Source: Anaerolineales bacterium | GTDB lineage: Bacteria > Chloroflexota > Anaerolineae > Anaerolineales > Villigracilaceae | Length of the DNA stretch: 64,000 nt | NCBI GenBank assembly: GCA_014860745.1 | Contig: JACZJC010000020.1 | Span: 1 to 64,000 of the forward strand | Direction: 5' to 3' | Part shown: positions 32,281 to 41,178 of the stretch, piece by piece | How the letters are laid out: each line of letters begins with the position of its first letter | Position numbering within the stretch: the stretch's first letter is position 1 | Translations under genes and position numbers: made by a program | Notes under the pieces: generated by a model | Told to the model about the DNA's origin: nothing | The model's input: the letters and a program-made list of their open reading frames with translations, nothing else | Database searches by the model: none

Positions 32281-32976
32281 TTATTCATCCGCGATAAAGC
32301 GATATCCAATCCCGGGCTCTGTGAGAATAAACTGCGGGCGTTCGGGATCGACCTCGAGTTTCTTGCGAAGCTGCCGCATGTAAACCCGCAAGTATTCGGT
32401 GTGGTTGGCATCGGCGGGGTCCCAAACATTTGTGAGGATGCTTTGGTGTGTGAGCACTCGCCCGTGATTGGCGGCCAGATAGGCGAGTAATTTATATTCG
32501 GTGGCGGTTAATTTGATTTCCTCGTCGCTGCGCTTGACGATATGCCATGCGAGATCGATGGTCAATTCGCCCGCACGGATGAGCTTGTTTTGCGGTCCCT
32601 GCCTGTTCGTGGAATGACGCAGCGCCACGCGCACGCGCGCCAGCAGTTCTTCAATGCCGAAGGGTTTTGTCAGATAATCGTCGGCGCCTTTATCGAGCGC
32701 GGTCACCTTGTCGCGTTCGCTGTCACGCACAGACAAGATGATGATCGGGCAGAGTGTCCACTCGCGCAAGCGTTTGCAAACTTCAACACCGTCCATATCG
32801 GGCAGGCCGAGGTCGAGGATCACAATGTCGGGTTCGTTTGCCGCCGCCAGCGTTAGGCCTTCATTACCGCTGCTGGCCGTCGTCACTTTAAATCCCTTTT
32901 CCGTCAAAATCGTTCGGATCGCCCGCTGGATTTGAAGTTCATCATCGATCACAAGGATATGCGGCTCGTTGCTCAT
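32281..32976 (-). CDS. KdpE-like OmpR-family response regulator
   Basis: 231 residues from ATG 32976, which overlaps the kinase stop by 4 bases (ATGA). The receiver is intact: acidic pair in VIDDE, phospho-acceptor Asp55 in DIVILDLGLPD, Thr/Ser in IIILSVRDSE and Lys in YLTKPFGIEELLAR. The C-terminal winged helix reads LTATEYKLLAYLAANHGRV and VYMRQLRKKLEVDPERPQFI. The family usually controls kdpFABC for K+ uptake; here no kdpFABC is present and the next genes downstream encode a KimA-like transporter, a plausible target. Confidence 0.92.
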   Translation of the reverse strand: MSNEPHILVIDDELQIQRAIRTILTEKGFKVTTASSGNEGLTLAAANEPDIVILDLGLPDMDGVEVCKRLREWTLCPIIILSVRDSERDKVTALDKGADDYLTKPFGIEELLARVRVALRHSTNRQGPQNKLIRAGELTIDLAWHIVKRSDEEIKLTATEYKLLAYLAANHGRVLTHQSILTNVWDPADANHTEYLRVYMRQLRKKLEVDPERPQFILTEPGIGYRFIADE

Positions 32977-34427
32977 TCGGCCTCCGGGTCGATTGGCATC
33001 TTTGGGGGTGAAACGCCTTCCCAAATTAATGGGAATGTAAAATTAAAAGCAAGGCCGTCTGGCACATTCTCCGCCCAAAGCCGTCCGTCGTGCGCTTCGA
33101 TGATTCCCTTGCAGATCGAAAGCCCAAGCCCGGTGCCGGTGACCCGGTCCGCGGCAGTGAGACGGAAAAATTTATCGAAGATCCGTTCGAGATGTTCCTG
33201 CGGCACCTGAGGCCCCTGATTGCGGACCACTACATGGATCGATTCGCCATCGACACATGCCTTCACCTGAATCGTGGATTTCTCTGGCGCATATTTCACA
33301 CTGTTACTTAGCAGATTCGTAAAGACCTGTTCCATCTGCACATAATCCACGGGGACGAGGGGCAAACTTTCCGGCACGTCCACTTCGATGCGATGTCCCC
33401 CGGCCAGGTGTTTCATCCGCGCCAGAACACTCCCCACGATCTCAGCCAAAATATTCCATTCGCGTTTTGGTTTCAGCACGCCCGATTCGATGCGCGACAT
33501 GTCGAGCAGGTTGCCGACCAGCATGTTCAAATGGTCGGCTTCATCATCGATCGCGGCGATTAACTCGGGGCGCGCCGCAGAATCCCAGCTGACGTCGCTG
33601 CTTCTCAAACTCGAAGCGGCAGCTTTGATGGTGGAAAGAGGCGTCCGCAGTTCGTGTGACACCGAGGAAAGGATAGCGGATTTTAATCGGTCGCTTTCTT
33701 CGAGGATTCTTGCCCGCGACTCAGCCTGCGCAAGCCGCGCCCGCTCGAGTGCCAGAGCGCCCTGGCTGGCAAAAGTTTGTAATAACCGCTTCTCACTGGA
33801 CGTGAGGGCTGGCCCTGCCCTCCAAAGCCGAATCTCCCCGAGAACGCCTCGCGCCACCTGGATGGGAAAAACCCATTCCGCTGGGCGGGTCGGTTGATTT
33901 GATTCGGGCAAACGAAATGCAAAAGGCTGCTCTGTTGTGATATTCAATTCCACAGCTTCGCCTTGCGAAACATCCTGGACTTGTTTTGCAAGAATTTGAG
34001 CAATGGTCTTTCCATCATGAAGTCCCGCCAGGGCAGTGCTGAGTTCGTAAAGCTGGGTGGCTTCGCGCTCACGAGCTGTGGCAGCCGCAAGCCCGGCCTG
34101 CATGCGCCCGACCAATTGGCTTATGACAATCGCCACAATTAAAAAAATGACCAGAATTACAACATCGGTTGGGCGGTGGACGGCGAAGTTGTAATACGGT
34201 CGGATGAAAAAATAATTGAAAGTAAGGAAAGTTACCAATGCGCTGGTGATCCCGGGTCCAAGCCCCCAAAATGCGGTGATCAGGCCGAGCGGAAGTAAAT
34301 ATAAAAGAGCGACAAGGGTGGTATCGAGCGCATCCCGCAGGGTGAATAAAACCCCCGTCACAAGAGATATGATTCCAAATGCAAGCAGGTACTGGGAAGG
34401 ACGGGAAATAAAGGTTGGAATCCGCAT
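32973..34427 (-). CDS. KdpD-like sensor histidine kinase without the N-terminal KdpD/Usp domains
   Basis: 484 residues beginning directly with the four-helix DUF4118 membrane domain (LLAFGIISLVTGVLFTL, LLYLLPLGLITAFWGLGPG, VTFLTFNYFFIRPYYNF, RPTDVVILVIFLIVAIVIS), then GAF (~125-255), HisKA with ILSSVSHELRTPLSTIKAA, and HATPase with FTNLLSNSVKYAPE, RIFDKFFRL and GTGLGLSICKGI. Full KdpD proteins are ~880-900 residues with soluble KdpD and Usp domains at the N-terminus, which are missing here. The small Usp-like protein at 31428-32069 might supply part of that function, but this is inference. Confidence 0.92.
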   Translation of the reverse strand: MRIPTFISRPSQYLLAFGIISLVTGVLFTLRDALDTTLVALLYLLPLGLITAFWGLGPGITSALVTFLTFNYFFIRPYYNFAVHRPTDVVILVIFLIVAIVISQLVGRMQAGLAAATAREREATQLYELSTALAGLHDGKTIAQILAKQVQDVSQGEAVELNITTEQPFAFRLPESNQPTRPAEWVFPIQVARGVLGEIRLWRAGPALTSSEKRLLQTFASQGALALERARLAQAESRARILEESDRLKSAILSSVSHELRTPLSTIKAAASSLRSSDVSWDSAARPELIAAIDDEADHLNMLVGNLLDMSRIESGVLKPKREWNILAEIVGSVLARMKHLAGGHRIEVDVPESLPLVPVDYVQMEQVFTNLLSNSVKYAPEKSTIQVKACVDGESIHVVVRNQGPQVPQEHLERIFDKFFRLTAADRVTGTGLGLSICKGIIEAHDGRLWAENVPDGLAFNFTFPLIWEGVSPPKMPIDPEAE

Positions 34428-34447
34428 GGCGAACAGGCCTTACAAAA

Positions 34448-35230
34448 TCACCAGGCGCAATCTGGGGTCGTATTGATGCCTGCCGATTTTCCAACGCGTT
34501 TGTACATGGTTACATTGGTGAAAGGTTCATCCAATAATCCGTCATGGATGGCCCAGGAGCGTTTGCGAATGCCGTTCGCCGCATCGGGCATGCGAAATGC
34601 AGTGGACCCGTCTAAATGAATGTGCAGGTCTCCGCCGGGCTGAAACCCCGCATGAATGCTGTCCATCAGCCGTTTGCCAATCTGGTACGAAAACCCATAA
34701 CGCTCGAAGATGACAGCATTGTGATAATACAATGGCTCGACAAAGTACATGTCATGCCCCAGCGCGGCGACGAATTCCTCAAAAGCTTCAATGGCCTGAC
34801 CGAGCAATCTCAACCCGCGCCGCACCTGACCCGGGGCCAGCCCGGCCTCGAGAGCTTTTTTTTCCGCTTCGATGTTTCTTTGCAGCGTGCCGAATTTCGT
34901 GGGCGTGCCGTTTGGCATCTTGTCCACATCAAAGCGCGGGGAACCAGGGTCGTTTAGGATATAGAGCAGCACATGGACCTGACCGTTCATCGTATCAGTG
35001 AGGTGGGCATAGAGGATGGGGTCGGGGAAATCAATTTTATGGAAGAGCCGCATTTCCACATCGGAAGAACCTGGGGCAAATCGGAATTGCAGCAGGTTGT
35101 ACCCGGATGCGGAGGTAAGCGGGGGAAGGTTGTATTTTTCCAATAGCGCTGAGGGAATGTAACGCGAGTAGATGGCGCGTTTTTCCGCTTCGGGCAGTAG
35201 GTTGATTCCGCCAATGGTTGAGGGGGGCAT
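34448..35230 (-). CDS. Conserved-looking protein of unknown function
   Basis: 260 residues from ATG 35230 (AAAGGG ribosome site on the minus strand); an in-frame ATG 39 bases upstream gives a basic lead of 13 residues. I recognise no family. There is no signal peptide or membrane helix. Notable parts: LLEKYNLPPLTSASGYNLLQ, DLHIHLDGSTAFRMPDAANG, and a mix of acidic and aromatic stretches suggesting a folded soluble enzyme or binding protein. Good codon structure over the whole length supports a real gene. It ends 20 bp before the KdpD-like kinase and may be in the same transcript. Confidence 0.6.
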   Translation of the reverse strand: MPPSTIGGINLLPEAEKRAIYSRYIPSALLEKYNLPPLTSASGYNLLQFRFAPGSSDVEMRLFHKIDFPDPILYAHLTDTMNGQVHVLLYILNDPGSPRFDVDKMPNGTPTKFGTLQRNIEAEKKALEAGLAPGQVRRGLRLLGQAIEAFEEFVAALGHDMYFVEPLYYHNAVIFERYGFSYQIGKRLMDSIHAGFQPGGDLHIHLDGSTAFRMPDAANGIRKRSWAIHDGLLDEPFTNVTMYKRVGKSAGINTTPDCAW

Positions 35231-35289
35231 GGATTTTTTACCCTTTCTGCTTTCCCTTTTCTTCAACATGAAGGAAGAGGAGGGACCGT

Positions 35290-35751
35290 TTATCGAACTC
35301 TTGTCGCTCTTTCACTGCTGCGCGCTTCATCGCGTTTGGCGATGGTGGCGCGTTTATCGTAGGCTTTCTTGCCTTTGGCGAGGGCAATCTCCACCTTGGC
35401 GCGTCCATCCTTTAAATAGACACGGGTTGGCACGACCGTCATGCCTTTGATGCGGACTTCATTCCATAATTCGCGGATCTGTTTTTTATGCAGGAGCAGG
35501 CGGCGTTTGCGGCGCGGTTCGTGGTTGAAGAATTTTCCCGCCTGTTCATAAGGGGCGATATGCGCCTCTAAGAGCCATGCCTGTTCTCCGTCCTGTACGT
35601 CCACGTAAGCTTCTTGAATGCTGACCTGCCCGGCGCGAATGGATTTGATCTCCGATCCATGCAGGACAATGCCCGCCTCGAATTTTTCCATAAGAAAATA
35701 TTCGAAGCTGGCTTTGCGGTTGGTTGCGATAATTTTGATGTTTTCAGACAC
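35290..35751 (-). CDS. smpB: SsrA-binding protein SmpB
   Basis: 153 residues. It binds tmRNA and brings it to stalled ribosomes for trans-translation. Family motifs: IIATNRKASFEYFL, EAGIVLHGSEIKSIRAGQVS, EAYVDVQDGE, HEPRRKRRLLLHKKQI, VPTRVYLKDGRAKVEIALAKGKK, and the basic tail (YDKRATIAKRDEARSSERAT) that mimics a codon-anticodon helix in the decoding centre. Complete length. It starts about 73 bases from the end of the MFS gene on the same strand. The tmRNA gene itself is not in this window. Confidence 0.96.
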   Translation of the reverse strand: MSENIKIIATNRKASFEYFLMEKFEAGIVLHGSEIKSIRAGQVSIQEAYVDVQDGEQAWLLEAHIAPYEQAGKFFNHEPRRKRRLLLHKKQIRELWNEVRIKGMTVVPTRVYLKDGRAKVEIALAKGKKAYDKRATIAKRDEARSSERATRVR

Positions 35752-35824
35752 AAGATGATTTTAGCATGAATTATCGGCGCATTTTGATGGTGGATGTGCA
35801 GGTGCATGCGACTGCACATGCGGG

Positions 35825-37078
35825 TTATCCCCATTTGAGCAGGAAAACGCCCGCCACGATTCGTGCCACACCGAAGATGATGAGAGCAGGCGCAAGCCCG
35901 ATCACATCTGCGATGAGCGGCCCGACGATGGAACTGGTGAGGACGGCAACGTTGAAGACGATGGTATACCATGCGAGGTGAGACGGACGGTCGTGAGGCG
36001 GGATGTTTTCGAGCATGTAATTGGCATACGCCCCGTTGACCAGCGCAAATAAAAATCCGCCGAGGAAGGAGATCGCGTAGAAGTGCCAGACGTTCTGCGC
36101 AAACGCCAGCATGATCGGGTAGCTGGCCATGCCTGCCACGCCCCAGCCGGTCACTTTTTTGTGGCCGTATCTATTTACGATTCTTCCAAGTTGTGTGGAC
36201 ACGATCAGAACGGTCAGGTAATAAAAAGCGGTGCCGTTGCCGAGGTGGCTGTCGTTTAGGTTGAGGACGCGCACATTGTAAAGCGGGTAGAGCGGCGCGG
36301 ACAGGTAATGCATCAGGTGAAACAGGAACAGGGCAATCAATACCTTCTTGAAATGAGATTTCCAAATATCGAGGCGCAGGAGGGAGGCAATGCCGCGGGA
36401 AGAGTCTGCTGGTTGTTCGGAATCAGTTGTCGGTGGAGTGGGCGGCGGTGTCGTTTCAGTTTGCAGAGGTCTCACGTGATAGATGTGATAACTGCTCATC
36501 GCCGCGCCGAATGCCCCGATCGCAAAAATGATTTGATAGCCTGCGGGAAAGGCGGTGTTTTTTAGGATCGTCCCTGCGATAAGGGAGGTAAGCATGTAGG
36601 CGATGGCAAAGGTGACGTTGCGTGTGCCCGCCACTCGCGCCCGGTATTGGTCGGGAACGGCTTCGGCAAAAAGGGCGTTAAACCCGACGCCAAGCGGAGT
36701 GAGTGGGATTGCCATAAGAAGCGTCAGGATGATAAGCGCCCAGATCTGTCCCTGTTCGTTGAAGAGCCAGGGCAGGGGAATCCAGAACAGATAGCCGATG
36801 CGAAAGGTGACGGATGACCAGAAGACCGCGCGGCCGGTGTGGCGTTTGCTGATCCAATATCCTGCGGGGATGGCGAGGAAAAGATTAACCACGGCAGACA
36901 TGGCGGCAAGCAGACCGATCTGCAAGCCTGTTGCCCCCAAACGGGTGGCATAGACACTAAGGAAGTTAATGGCAGTGCCGCTCAACACGCCGAACCAGGC
37001 TATGTCCAGATAGAGGTTTGTGAAATTGGAACGATATTCCTTCGGGATGTCGGATTGTCGAAAAAGGTTGAAACGCAT
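35825..37078 (-). CDS. Major facilitator superfamily transporter
   Basis: 417 residues from ATG 37078 with about 12 membrane helices in two halves. The first helices read LYLDIAWFGVLSGTAINFLSV and LGATGLQIGLLAAMSAVVNLF; the loop between helices 2 and 3 carries YWISKRHTGRAVFW, a typical MFS motif A position. A Thr/Pro-rich central loop (TETTPPPTPPTTDSEQPADS) separates the halves. Substrate unknown; this type is common as drug or metabolite exporters. The start is set by a TATAAT box 6 nt upstream (likely leaderless); an upstream ATG at 37117 has no support. Confidence 0.85.
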   Translation of the reverse strand: MRFNLFRQSDIPKEYRSNFTNLYLDIAWFGVLSGTAINFLSVYATRLGATGLQIGLLAAMSAVVNLFLAIPAGYWISKRHTGRAVFWSSVTFRIGYLFWIPLPWLFNEQGQIWALIILTLLMAIPLTPLGVGFNALFAEAVPDQYRARVAGTRNVTFAIAYMLTSLIAGTILKNTAFPAGYQIIFAIGAFGAAMSSYHIYHVRPLQTETTPPPTPPTTDSEQPADSSRGIASLLRLDIWKSHFKKVLIALFLFHLMHYLSAPLYPLYNVRVLNLNDSHLGNGTAFYYLTVLIVSTQLGRIVNRYGHKKVTGWGVAGMASYPIMLAFAQNVWHFYAISFLGGFLFALVNGAYANYMLENIPPHDRPSHLAWYTIVFNVAVLTSSIVGPLIADVIGLAPALIIFGVARIVAGVFLLKWG

Positions 37079-37084
37079 GGGGAG

Positions 37085-37090
37085 ATTATA
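37085..37090 (-). promoter_or_regulatory. -10 box of the likely leaderless MFS transcript
   Basis: Minus-strand TATAAT ends 6 nt before ATG 37078. It forms a divergent pair with the box at 37141-37146. Confidence 0.55.
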
Positions 37091-37140
37091 ACAATTTATG
37101 GATTCCGTTTCAGACAAATCTTTCGAAATTTAGATGGCCT

Positions 37141-37146
37141 TATAAT
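37141..37146 (+). promoter_or_regulatory. -10 box of the likely leaderless aminotransferase transcript
   Basis: TATAAT ends 7 nt before ATG 37154. No SD sequence lies between them. Confidence 0.6.
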
Positions 37147-37153
37147 TCTCTTC

Positions 37154-38296
37154 ATGTTCAACCTCAAACATCACTTCCTGCTCGACCCATCTGTCACCTT
37201 CCTTAATCACGGTTCCTACGGGGCAACACCGAGATCGGTTTTCAAGGAATATCAACGCTGGCAAAGGGAGCTTGAAAACCAGCCTGTTGAATTTTTAGGC
37301 AGGCGGCACAACGATTTGATGCGGACTTCGCGCGCAGCGCTGGGAAAATATCTCGGTACAAGCGCGGAGAATCTGGTCTATACCCAAAATGTGACGATTG
37401 CTTTGAACATCGTTGCGCGGTCGCTGGAATTGGCTCCGGGCGATGAAGTGCTTTCAACCTATCATGAATATGGCGCGTTGGATCGAACCTGGCGTTTCCT
37501 TTCGAAGGAACGCGGCTTTGCCTATCTCCATCAGCCCGTTGAACTCACTTCGCGAGACGAATTTGTCGAGTCGTTCTGGCGCGGCGTCACGCCGTGCACC
37601 CGCGTGATCTTCCTCAGCCACATCACTTCACCGACGGCCACGATCTTTCCCGTGGAAGAGATCATTCGGCGCGCCCGCGCAAAAAATATTATCACCGTGA
37701 TCGACGGCGCGCATGCGGCGGGTCAATTACCGCTTCATCTCGATTCCCTTGGCGCGGATTTTTACGGCGGAAATTTACACAAATGGTTGTGTGCTCCAAA
37801 AGGCGCAGGCTTTTTGTATGCACGGCCTGAAGTACAGCGCTTGCTCAAGCCGTTGGTTGTCTCGTGGGGATACGAATCCGAAACGCCGAGCGGTTCCGAA
37901 TTCATCGATCATCACGAATGGTGGGGCACGCGCGACATCGCTGCGTTTTTATCCGTCCCGAAGGCGATAGAATTTCAACAGGAGCAGGCCTGGGCGGAGG
38001 TGCGAAGCGCATGTCATCAACTGGCCGTGGAGACGTGGCAGCGAATCAACGCCTTGACCGGGCTCACGCCGCTTCATCGCTCCGCCGACACCTGGTTCGC
38101 CCAAATGACAGTATCCCCGCTCCCGCCAGAAACTGACATTGTCGAATGCAAGCGGCGGTTGTATGATGAATATCGAATCGAGATTCCTTTGATCGACTGG
38201 CATGGGAACAAATTAATCCGCCTCTCCGTCCAGGGATATAACTCGAGGCGTGATATGGATAAACTGCTGGAGGGTTTAAGAAGCCTGCTGGTTTAA
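37154..38296 (+). CDS. Class V aminotransferase (isopenicillin-N-epimerase/cysteine-desulfurase-like)
   Basis: 380 residues of the PLP-dependent aminotransferase class V family. Features: FLNHGSYGATPRSVF at the start, NVTIALNIVARSL, STYHEYGALDRTW, LSHITSPTATIFPVEEII, VIDGAHAAGQLPL (PLP-binding Asp/His) and GGNLHKWLCAPKGAGFLYA with the Schiff-base Lys. The start-to-end pattern is closest to isopenicillin N epimerase-like proteins of unknown substrate. ATG 37154 was chosen because the longer in-frame reading runs antisense into the MFS gene and TATAAT sits 7 nt before 37154. Confidence 0.9.
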   Translation: MFNLKHHFLLDPSVTFLNHGSYGATPRSVFKEYQRWQRELENQPVEFLGRRHNDLMRTSRAALGKYLGTSAENLVYTQNVTIALNIVARSLELAPGDEVLSTYHEYGALDRTWRFLSKERGFAYLHQPVELTSRDEFVESFWRGVTPCTRVIFLSHITSPTATIFPVEEIIRRARAKNIITVIDGAHAAGQLPLHLDSLGADFYGGNLHKWLCAPKGAGFLYARPEVQRLLKPLVVSWGYESETPSGSEFIDHHEWWGTRDIAAFLSVPKAIEFQQEQAWAEVRSACHQLAVETWQRINALTGLTPLHRSADTWFAQMTVSPLPPETDIVECKRRLYDEYRIEIPLIDWHGNKLIRLSVQGYNSRRDMDKLLEGLRSLLV

Positions 38297-38383
38297 TTCA
38301 AGAATATGAATGGCAATGCGCGCAGGTGACGAAAAATTTAAACCCAATGATTTTCTAGTATGATAATGGCATGGAGGCATTGC

Positions 38384-39097
38384 ATGAGATTGAAATTGAA
38401 AGTTGTATCAACCCTGGTTCTGGTGACGATTTTTATTGCAGCTTGCGGGGCCGGCACGGAGCAGCCCGCCGCAGACGATGTGGATTCATTAATGACCGCC
38501 GCCGTCGGTACGATGGTTTCATCCATTTTTGAAACGCAGACGGCCATGGTCACCCCTGCAACGGATACTCCCGTGTTTACGATGACACTGCAGCCTACGC
38601 CCACCCCATATCCGACAACTACCCCGCAGCCTTTACCCTCACCGACATTTATTTTTTACACGGCCACTTTGAGTCTTTCCACGCCTGGCACGCCGACCGT
38701 CACGGGCACACTACCCACTCCCACGGTCAACTCGAGTGCGCTGGCGTATGGTTGTAATAACCTTGCGTTCATTCGGGATGTGAATATCCCGCCGGGAACC
38801 GTTCTGAACAGGAAGGAGGAATTTACAAAAACCTGGAAGGTGCAAAACACAGGCACATGCAATTGGATGTACCAATACAGACTCGTTTTGCTTTCCGGCG
38901 AAGGCCAGAATGCTTCCGTTGATAATCTTGGAAGGCAGGTGGCTGTTTGGGATTGGGCGGAGGTTTCGATTCAGATGACCGCACCCAACCATGGGGGCAC
39001 ATACACCAGTTACTGGCGCATGGCGGACGGGGACGGCCATATGTTCGGCGCTACCCTGGCGTTATCTTTTGTCGTCGCTGAAGACCCAACCCCCTAA
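38384..39097 (+). CDS. Lipoprotein with NBR1-type Ig-like domain
   Basis: 237 residues. The signal peptide ends in a lipobox (LVTIFIAAC), a Thr/Pro linker spans ~60-120 (TMTLQPTPTPYPTTTPQPLP), and the C-terminal ~115 residues form an NBR1 central-domain Ig-like fold: FIRDVNIPPGTVLNRKEEFT, KTWKVQNTGTCNW, QMTAPNHGGTYTSYWRM. It should be anchored on the outer face of the membrane with a protein-interaction domain. The start at ATG 38384 follows GGAGG at 38373-38377; earlier in-frame ATGs lack an RBS. It precedes the CAP-LysM gene by about 35 bp. Confidence 0.85.
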   Translation: MRLKLKVVSTLVLVTIFIAACGAGTEQPAADDVDSLMTAAVGTMVSSIFETQTAMVTPATDTPVFTMTLQPTPTPYPTTTPQPLPSPTFIFYTATLSLSTPGTPTVTGTLPTPTVNSSALAYGCNNLAFIRDVNIPPGTVLNRKEEFTKTWKVQNTGTCNWMYQYRLVLLSGEGQNASVDNLGRQVAVWDWAEVSIQMTAPNHGGTYTSYWRMADGDGHMFGATLALSFVVAEDPTP

Positions 39098-39131
39098 AAA
39101 TGCCTTCACCAGGATCCTCGTCGATCTATCC

Positions 39132-40163
39132 ATGAGAATCTCAAATCGATTTTTGTTTTTGGTTATCCTGTTTTTGGCGGCGGTGAGTCTCCTGCCGTCG
39201 AAAATCGTTTCTGCGAATCCGGACCGAAGCCAGATTACAACCCCCAGTCAATTAATAGATGCCGTAAATAACCTGCGAATCTCCTATGGCTTGCCTCCTT
39301 TGACTTCGCACCCGATTCTGATGCAGTCTGCCCAATCTCAGGCGGATTATATGGCCGCCACCAGGCAGGTGACTCACTCCCGCCCCGGCAGCGTCACCTA
39401 CACTCAGCAACTTCTTTCGCTCGGCTTTCCCCTTGCAGGCGACCTATCGCTTGGCGGGTTTCGCGCCGAAAATATTTTGTTCGAATCCGGGCCGCTCGAT
39501 TGGAGCGGAGTCCCGCCCGGCTGGCAGGATGAACTGCACATGAACACCATGCTCTCACAGAATTTCACTCACATCGGCGCGGGAATCTCACAGGGCGCTG
39601 ACGGTTATTACTATGCCGTGGATACCGCCGCTTCGACCAGCAATGGGCAAATGCAGAGCACTGCTTCCGGCGTCCTTGCCGGTACGACTGGCGGATCGAG
39701 TGAGGCGGCGGGAGTCAGTCAATACATGGTCCCAGTGGTGAAGAGTACCGCCCGCCCGGATGGAGACGTGATTCACAAAGTCCAGTACGGCCAGACCCTG
39801 TGGAGCATCGCCATTGAATATGGAACGACGATCAGGAATATTCAGGCATTGAACAACCTTGGGGACGATCTGGTCGTATACCAAGGGCAGGCGCTTCTGG
39901 TGCAAAAGGCTGCCACACAACCTGCCCCTGAAACATCCACACCTACTCCGCCTCCGCCGGTGACGCAAGTGATCGTCCCAACTTCAACGATCGCCATGGC
40001 TTTTCCAACGGATTTGGTACCGACTCCCGCCATCGCGGAGACCCAATTGGTAGAACCTTCAACATCGAAACCGGTATCTTCGCAATTACTGGTTGTTCTT
40101 TTGATCCTCGCGGCATTTATAGGGGCCGGCGTGGCGGTCTGGCTGATCCGCGACCCGGATTGA
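39132..40163 (+). CDS. CAP-domain and LysM protein with C-terminal anchor
   Basis: 343 residues. Signal peptide (FLFLVILFLAAVSLLPSK), CAP/SCP domain (~35-190; AVNNLRISYGLPPLTSHPIL, MAATRQVTHSRPGSVT, NTMLSQNFTHIGAGISQG), LysM (~235-285; HKVQYGQTLWSIAIEYGTTI, LNNLGDDLVVYQGQALLV), a Thr/Pro linker and a C-terminal membrane helix (LLVVLLILAAFIGAGVAVWL). It is likely displayed on the cell surface and binds peptidoglycan. CAP enzymatic function is unknown in bacteria. The start is the ATG that gives the signal peptide; no clear SD is seen. It is likely co-transcribed with the NBR1-like lipoprotein. Confidence 0.88.
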   Translation: MRISNRFLFLVILFLAAVSLLPSKIVSANPDRSQITTPSQLIDAVNNLRISYGLPPLTSHPILMQSAQSQADYMAATRQVTHSRPGSVTYTQQLLSLGFPLAGDLSLGGFRAENILFESGPLDWSGVPPGWQDELHMNTMLSQNFTHIGAGISQGADGYYYAVDTAASTSNGQMQSTASGVLAGTTGGSSEAAGVSQYMVPVVKSTARPDGDVIHKVQYGQTLWSIAIEYGTTIRNIQALNNLGDDLVVYQGQALLVQKAATQPAPETSTPTPPPPVTQVIVPTSTIAMAFPTDLVPTPAIAETQLVEPSTSKPVSSQLLVVLLILAAFIGAGVAVWLIRDPD

Positions 40164-40235
40164 TTGAACAAGCCACGCGGTTTCCTGCCGCGGGCGATGA
40201 CTTGGGCAGGGAAATAAATTCGATTCTCGAAAAGG

Positions 40236-40241
40236 TATAAT
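40236..40241 (+). promoter_or_regulatory. -10 box upstream of the patatin gene
   Basis: TATAAT about 46 nt before the start codon; a -35 hexamer is not evident. Confidence 0.4.
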
Positions 40242-40287
40242 CCTTTCCGCTCGGAATGTCTAACAGACGGTATCAAGAAAGGTCTTT

Positions 40288-41178
40288 TTGAAACAAATGG
40301 ATATCACATTGGCATTAGGCGGAGGCGGCGCCAAGGGCAACTCTCACATCGGCGTATTACGCCGCCTTGAAAAAGAAGGATTCAAAATTCGCTCGGTGGC
40401 TGGTACAAGTTTTGGCGGGCTTGTGGCTGTTTTGTATGCGGTGGGATATTCACCGCAGGAAATTCAATCCGCTTTTGAGGTGGTGAATCAAAAACAGTTA
40501 TATGGACGCGATCACCATGATGGACCATCTCTGCTTGGAGTGAGCGGCGTTCGAAAATTGCTGGATCAAATGCTCGGAGAGAAAACGTTTGACGATGCCC
40601 GCATTCCTTGCGCTGTAACAGCGGTGGACATAAATGCCGGGAGTGAAGTTGTCCTAGCCAATGGACTCTTGAAAGATGCCATCCTCGCCACCATTGCACT
40701 GCCGGGTATTTTCCCGATCAAACATATTAACGGCTGGGATTTGACCGATGGCGGTGTGCTCAACCCTGTACCTGTCTCAGTGGCGCGGATGTTGTCTCCC
40801 AACCTGCCGGTTGTTGCGGTTGTGCTTAACGATCCAATGGACAAACCTGTACTCCCTTATACGATTCCTGTTTCAGGTATTTTTCCACGCCCCATAGTGG
40901 AGCGTCTCTCGCGCATGAGTCTTGCCCAATCCCTTGATATTTTTCTGCGCTCGGTGGATGTCAGCAGCCGGGCACTGGCTTTTTATCGTCTTGAACTTGA
41001 GAAACCGGATGTCATTATCCGCCCGAATGTGCATCATATCCACATGCTCGATAAAGTGATAGTGGCTGATATTGCCCAGCTTGGGGAACAGGCAGTCGAA
41101 GAAGCACTGCCTCAGCTCAAACGTGTTGTTTCGTGGCAGGCGCGAATCGGAAAAAAAATATTTGGAGCAGGCCGGTGA
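40288..41178 (+). CDS. Patatin-like phospholipase (RssA type)
   Basis: 296 residues of the patatin family of Ser-Asp lipid acyl hydrolases. The oxyanion loop is LALGGGGAKGNSHIGVL, the nucleophile is Ser41 in GTSFGG, and Asp154 lies in LTDGGVLNPVP. ATIALPGIFP is also typical. The start is TTG 40288 by spacing from AAGAAAGG (5 nt); the ATG at 40297 is 14 nt away and less likely. It is probably cytosolic or membrane-associated. GTG of the next gene overlaps its stop. Confidence 0.9.
   Translation: MKQMDITLALGGGGAKGNSHIGVLRRLEKEGFKIRSVAGTSFGGLVAVLYAVGYSPQEIQSAFEVVNQKQLYGRDHHDGPSLLGVSGVRKLLDQMLGEKTFDDARIPCAVTAVDINAGSEVVLANGLLKDAILATIALPGIFPIKHINGWDLTDGGVLNPVPVSVARMLSPNLPVVAVVLNDPMDKPVLPYTIPVSGIFPRPIVERLSRMSLAQSLDIFLRSVDVSSRALAFYRLELEKPDVIIRPNVHHIHMLDKVIVADIAQLGEQAVEEALPQLKRVVSWQARIGKKIFGAGR

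Noticed and set aside
36839-37153. Upstream extension of the class V aminotransferase
   Set aside because: It runs antisense through the MFS gene start and has no family similarity; the real start is 37154.
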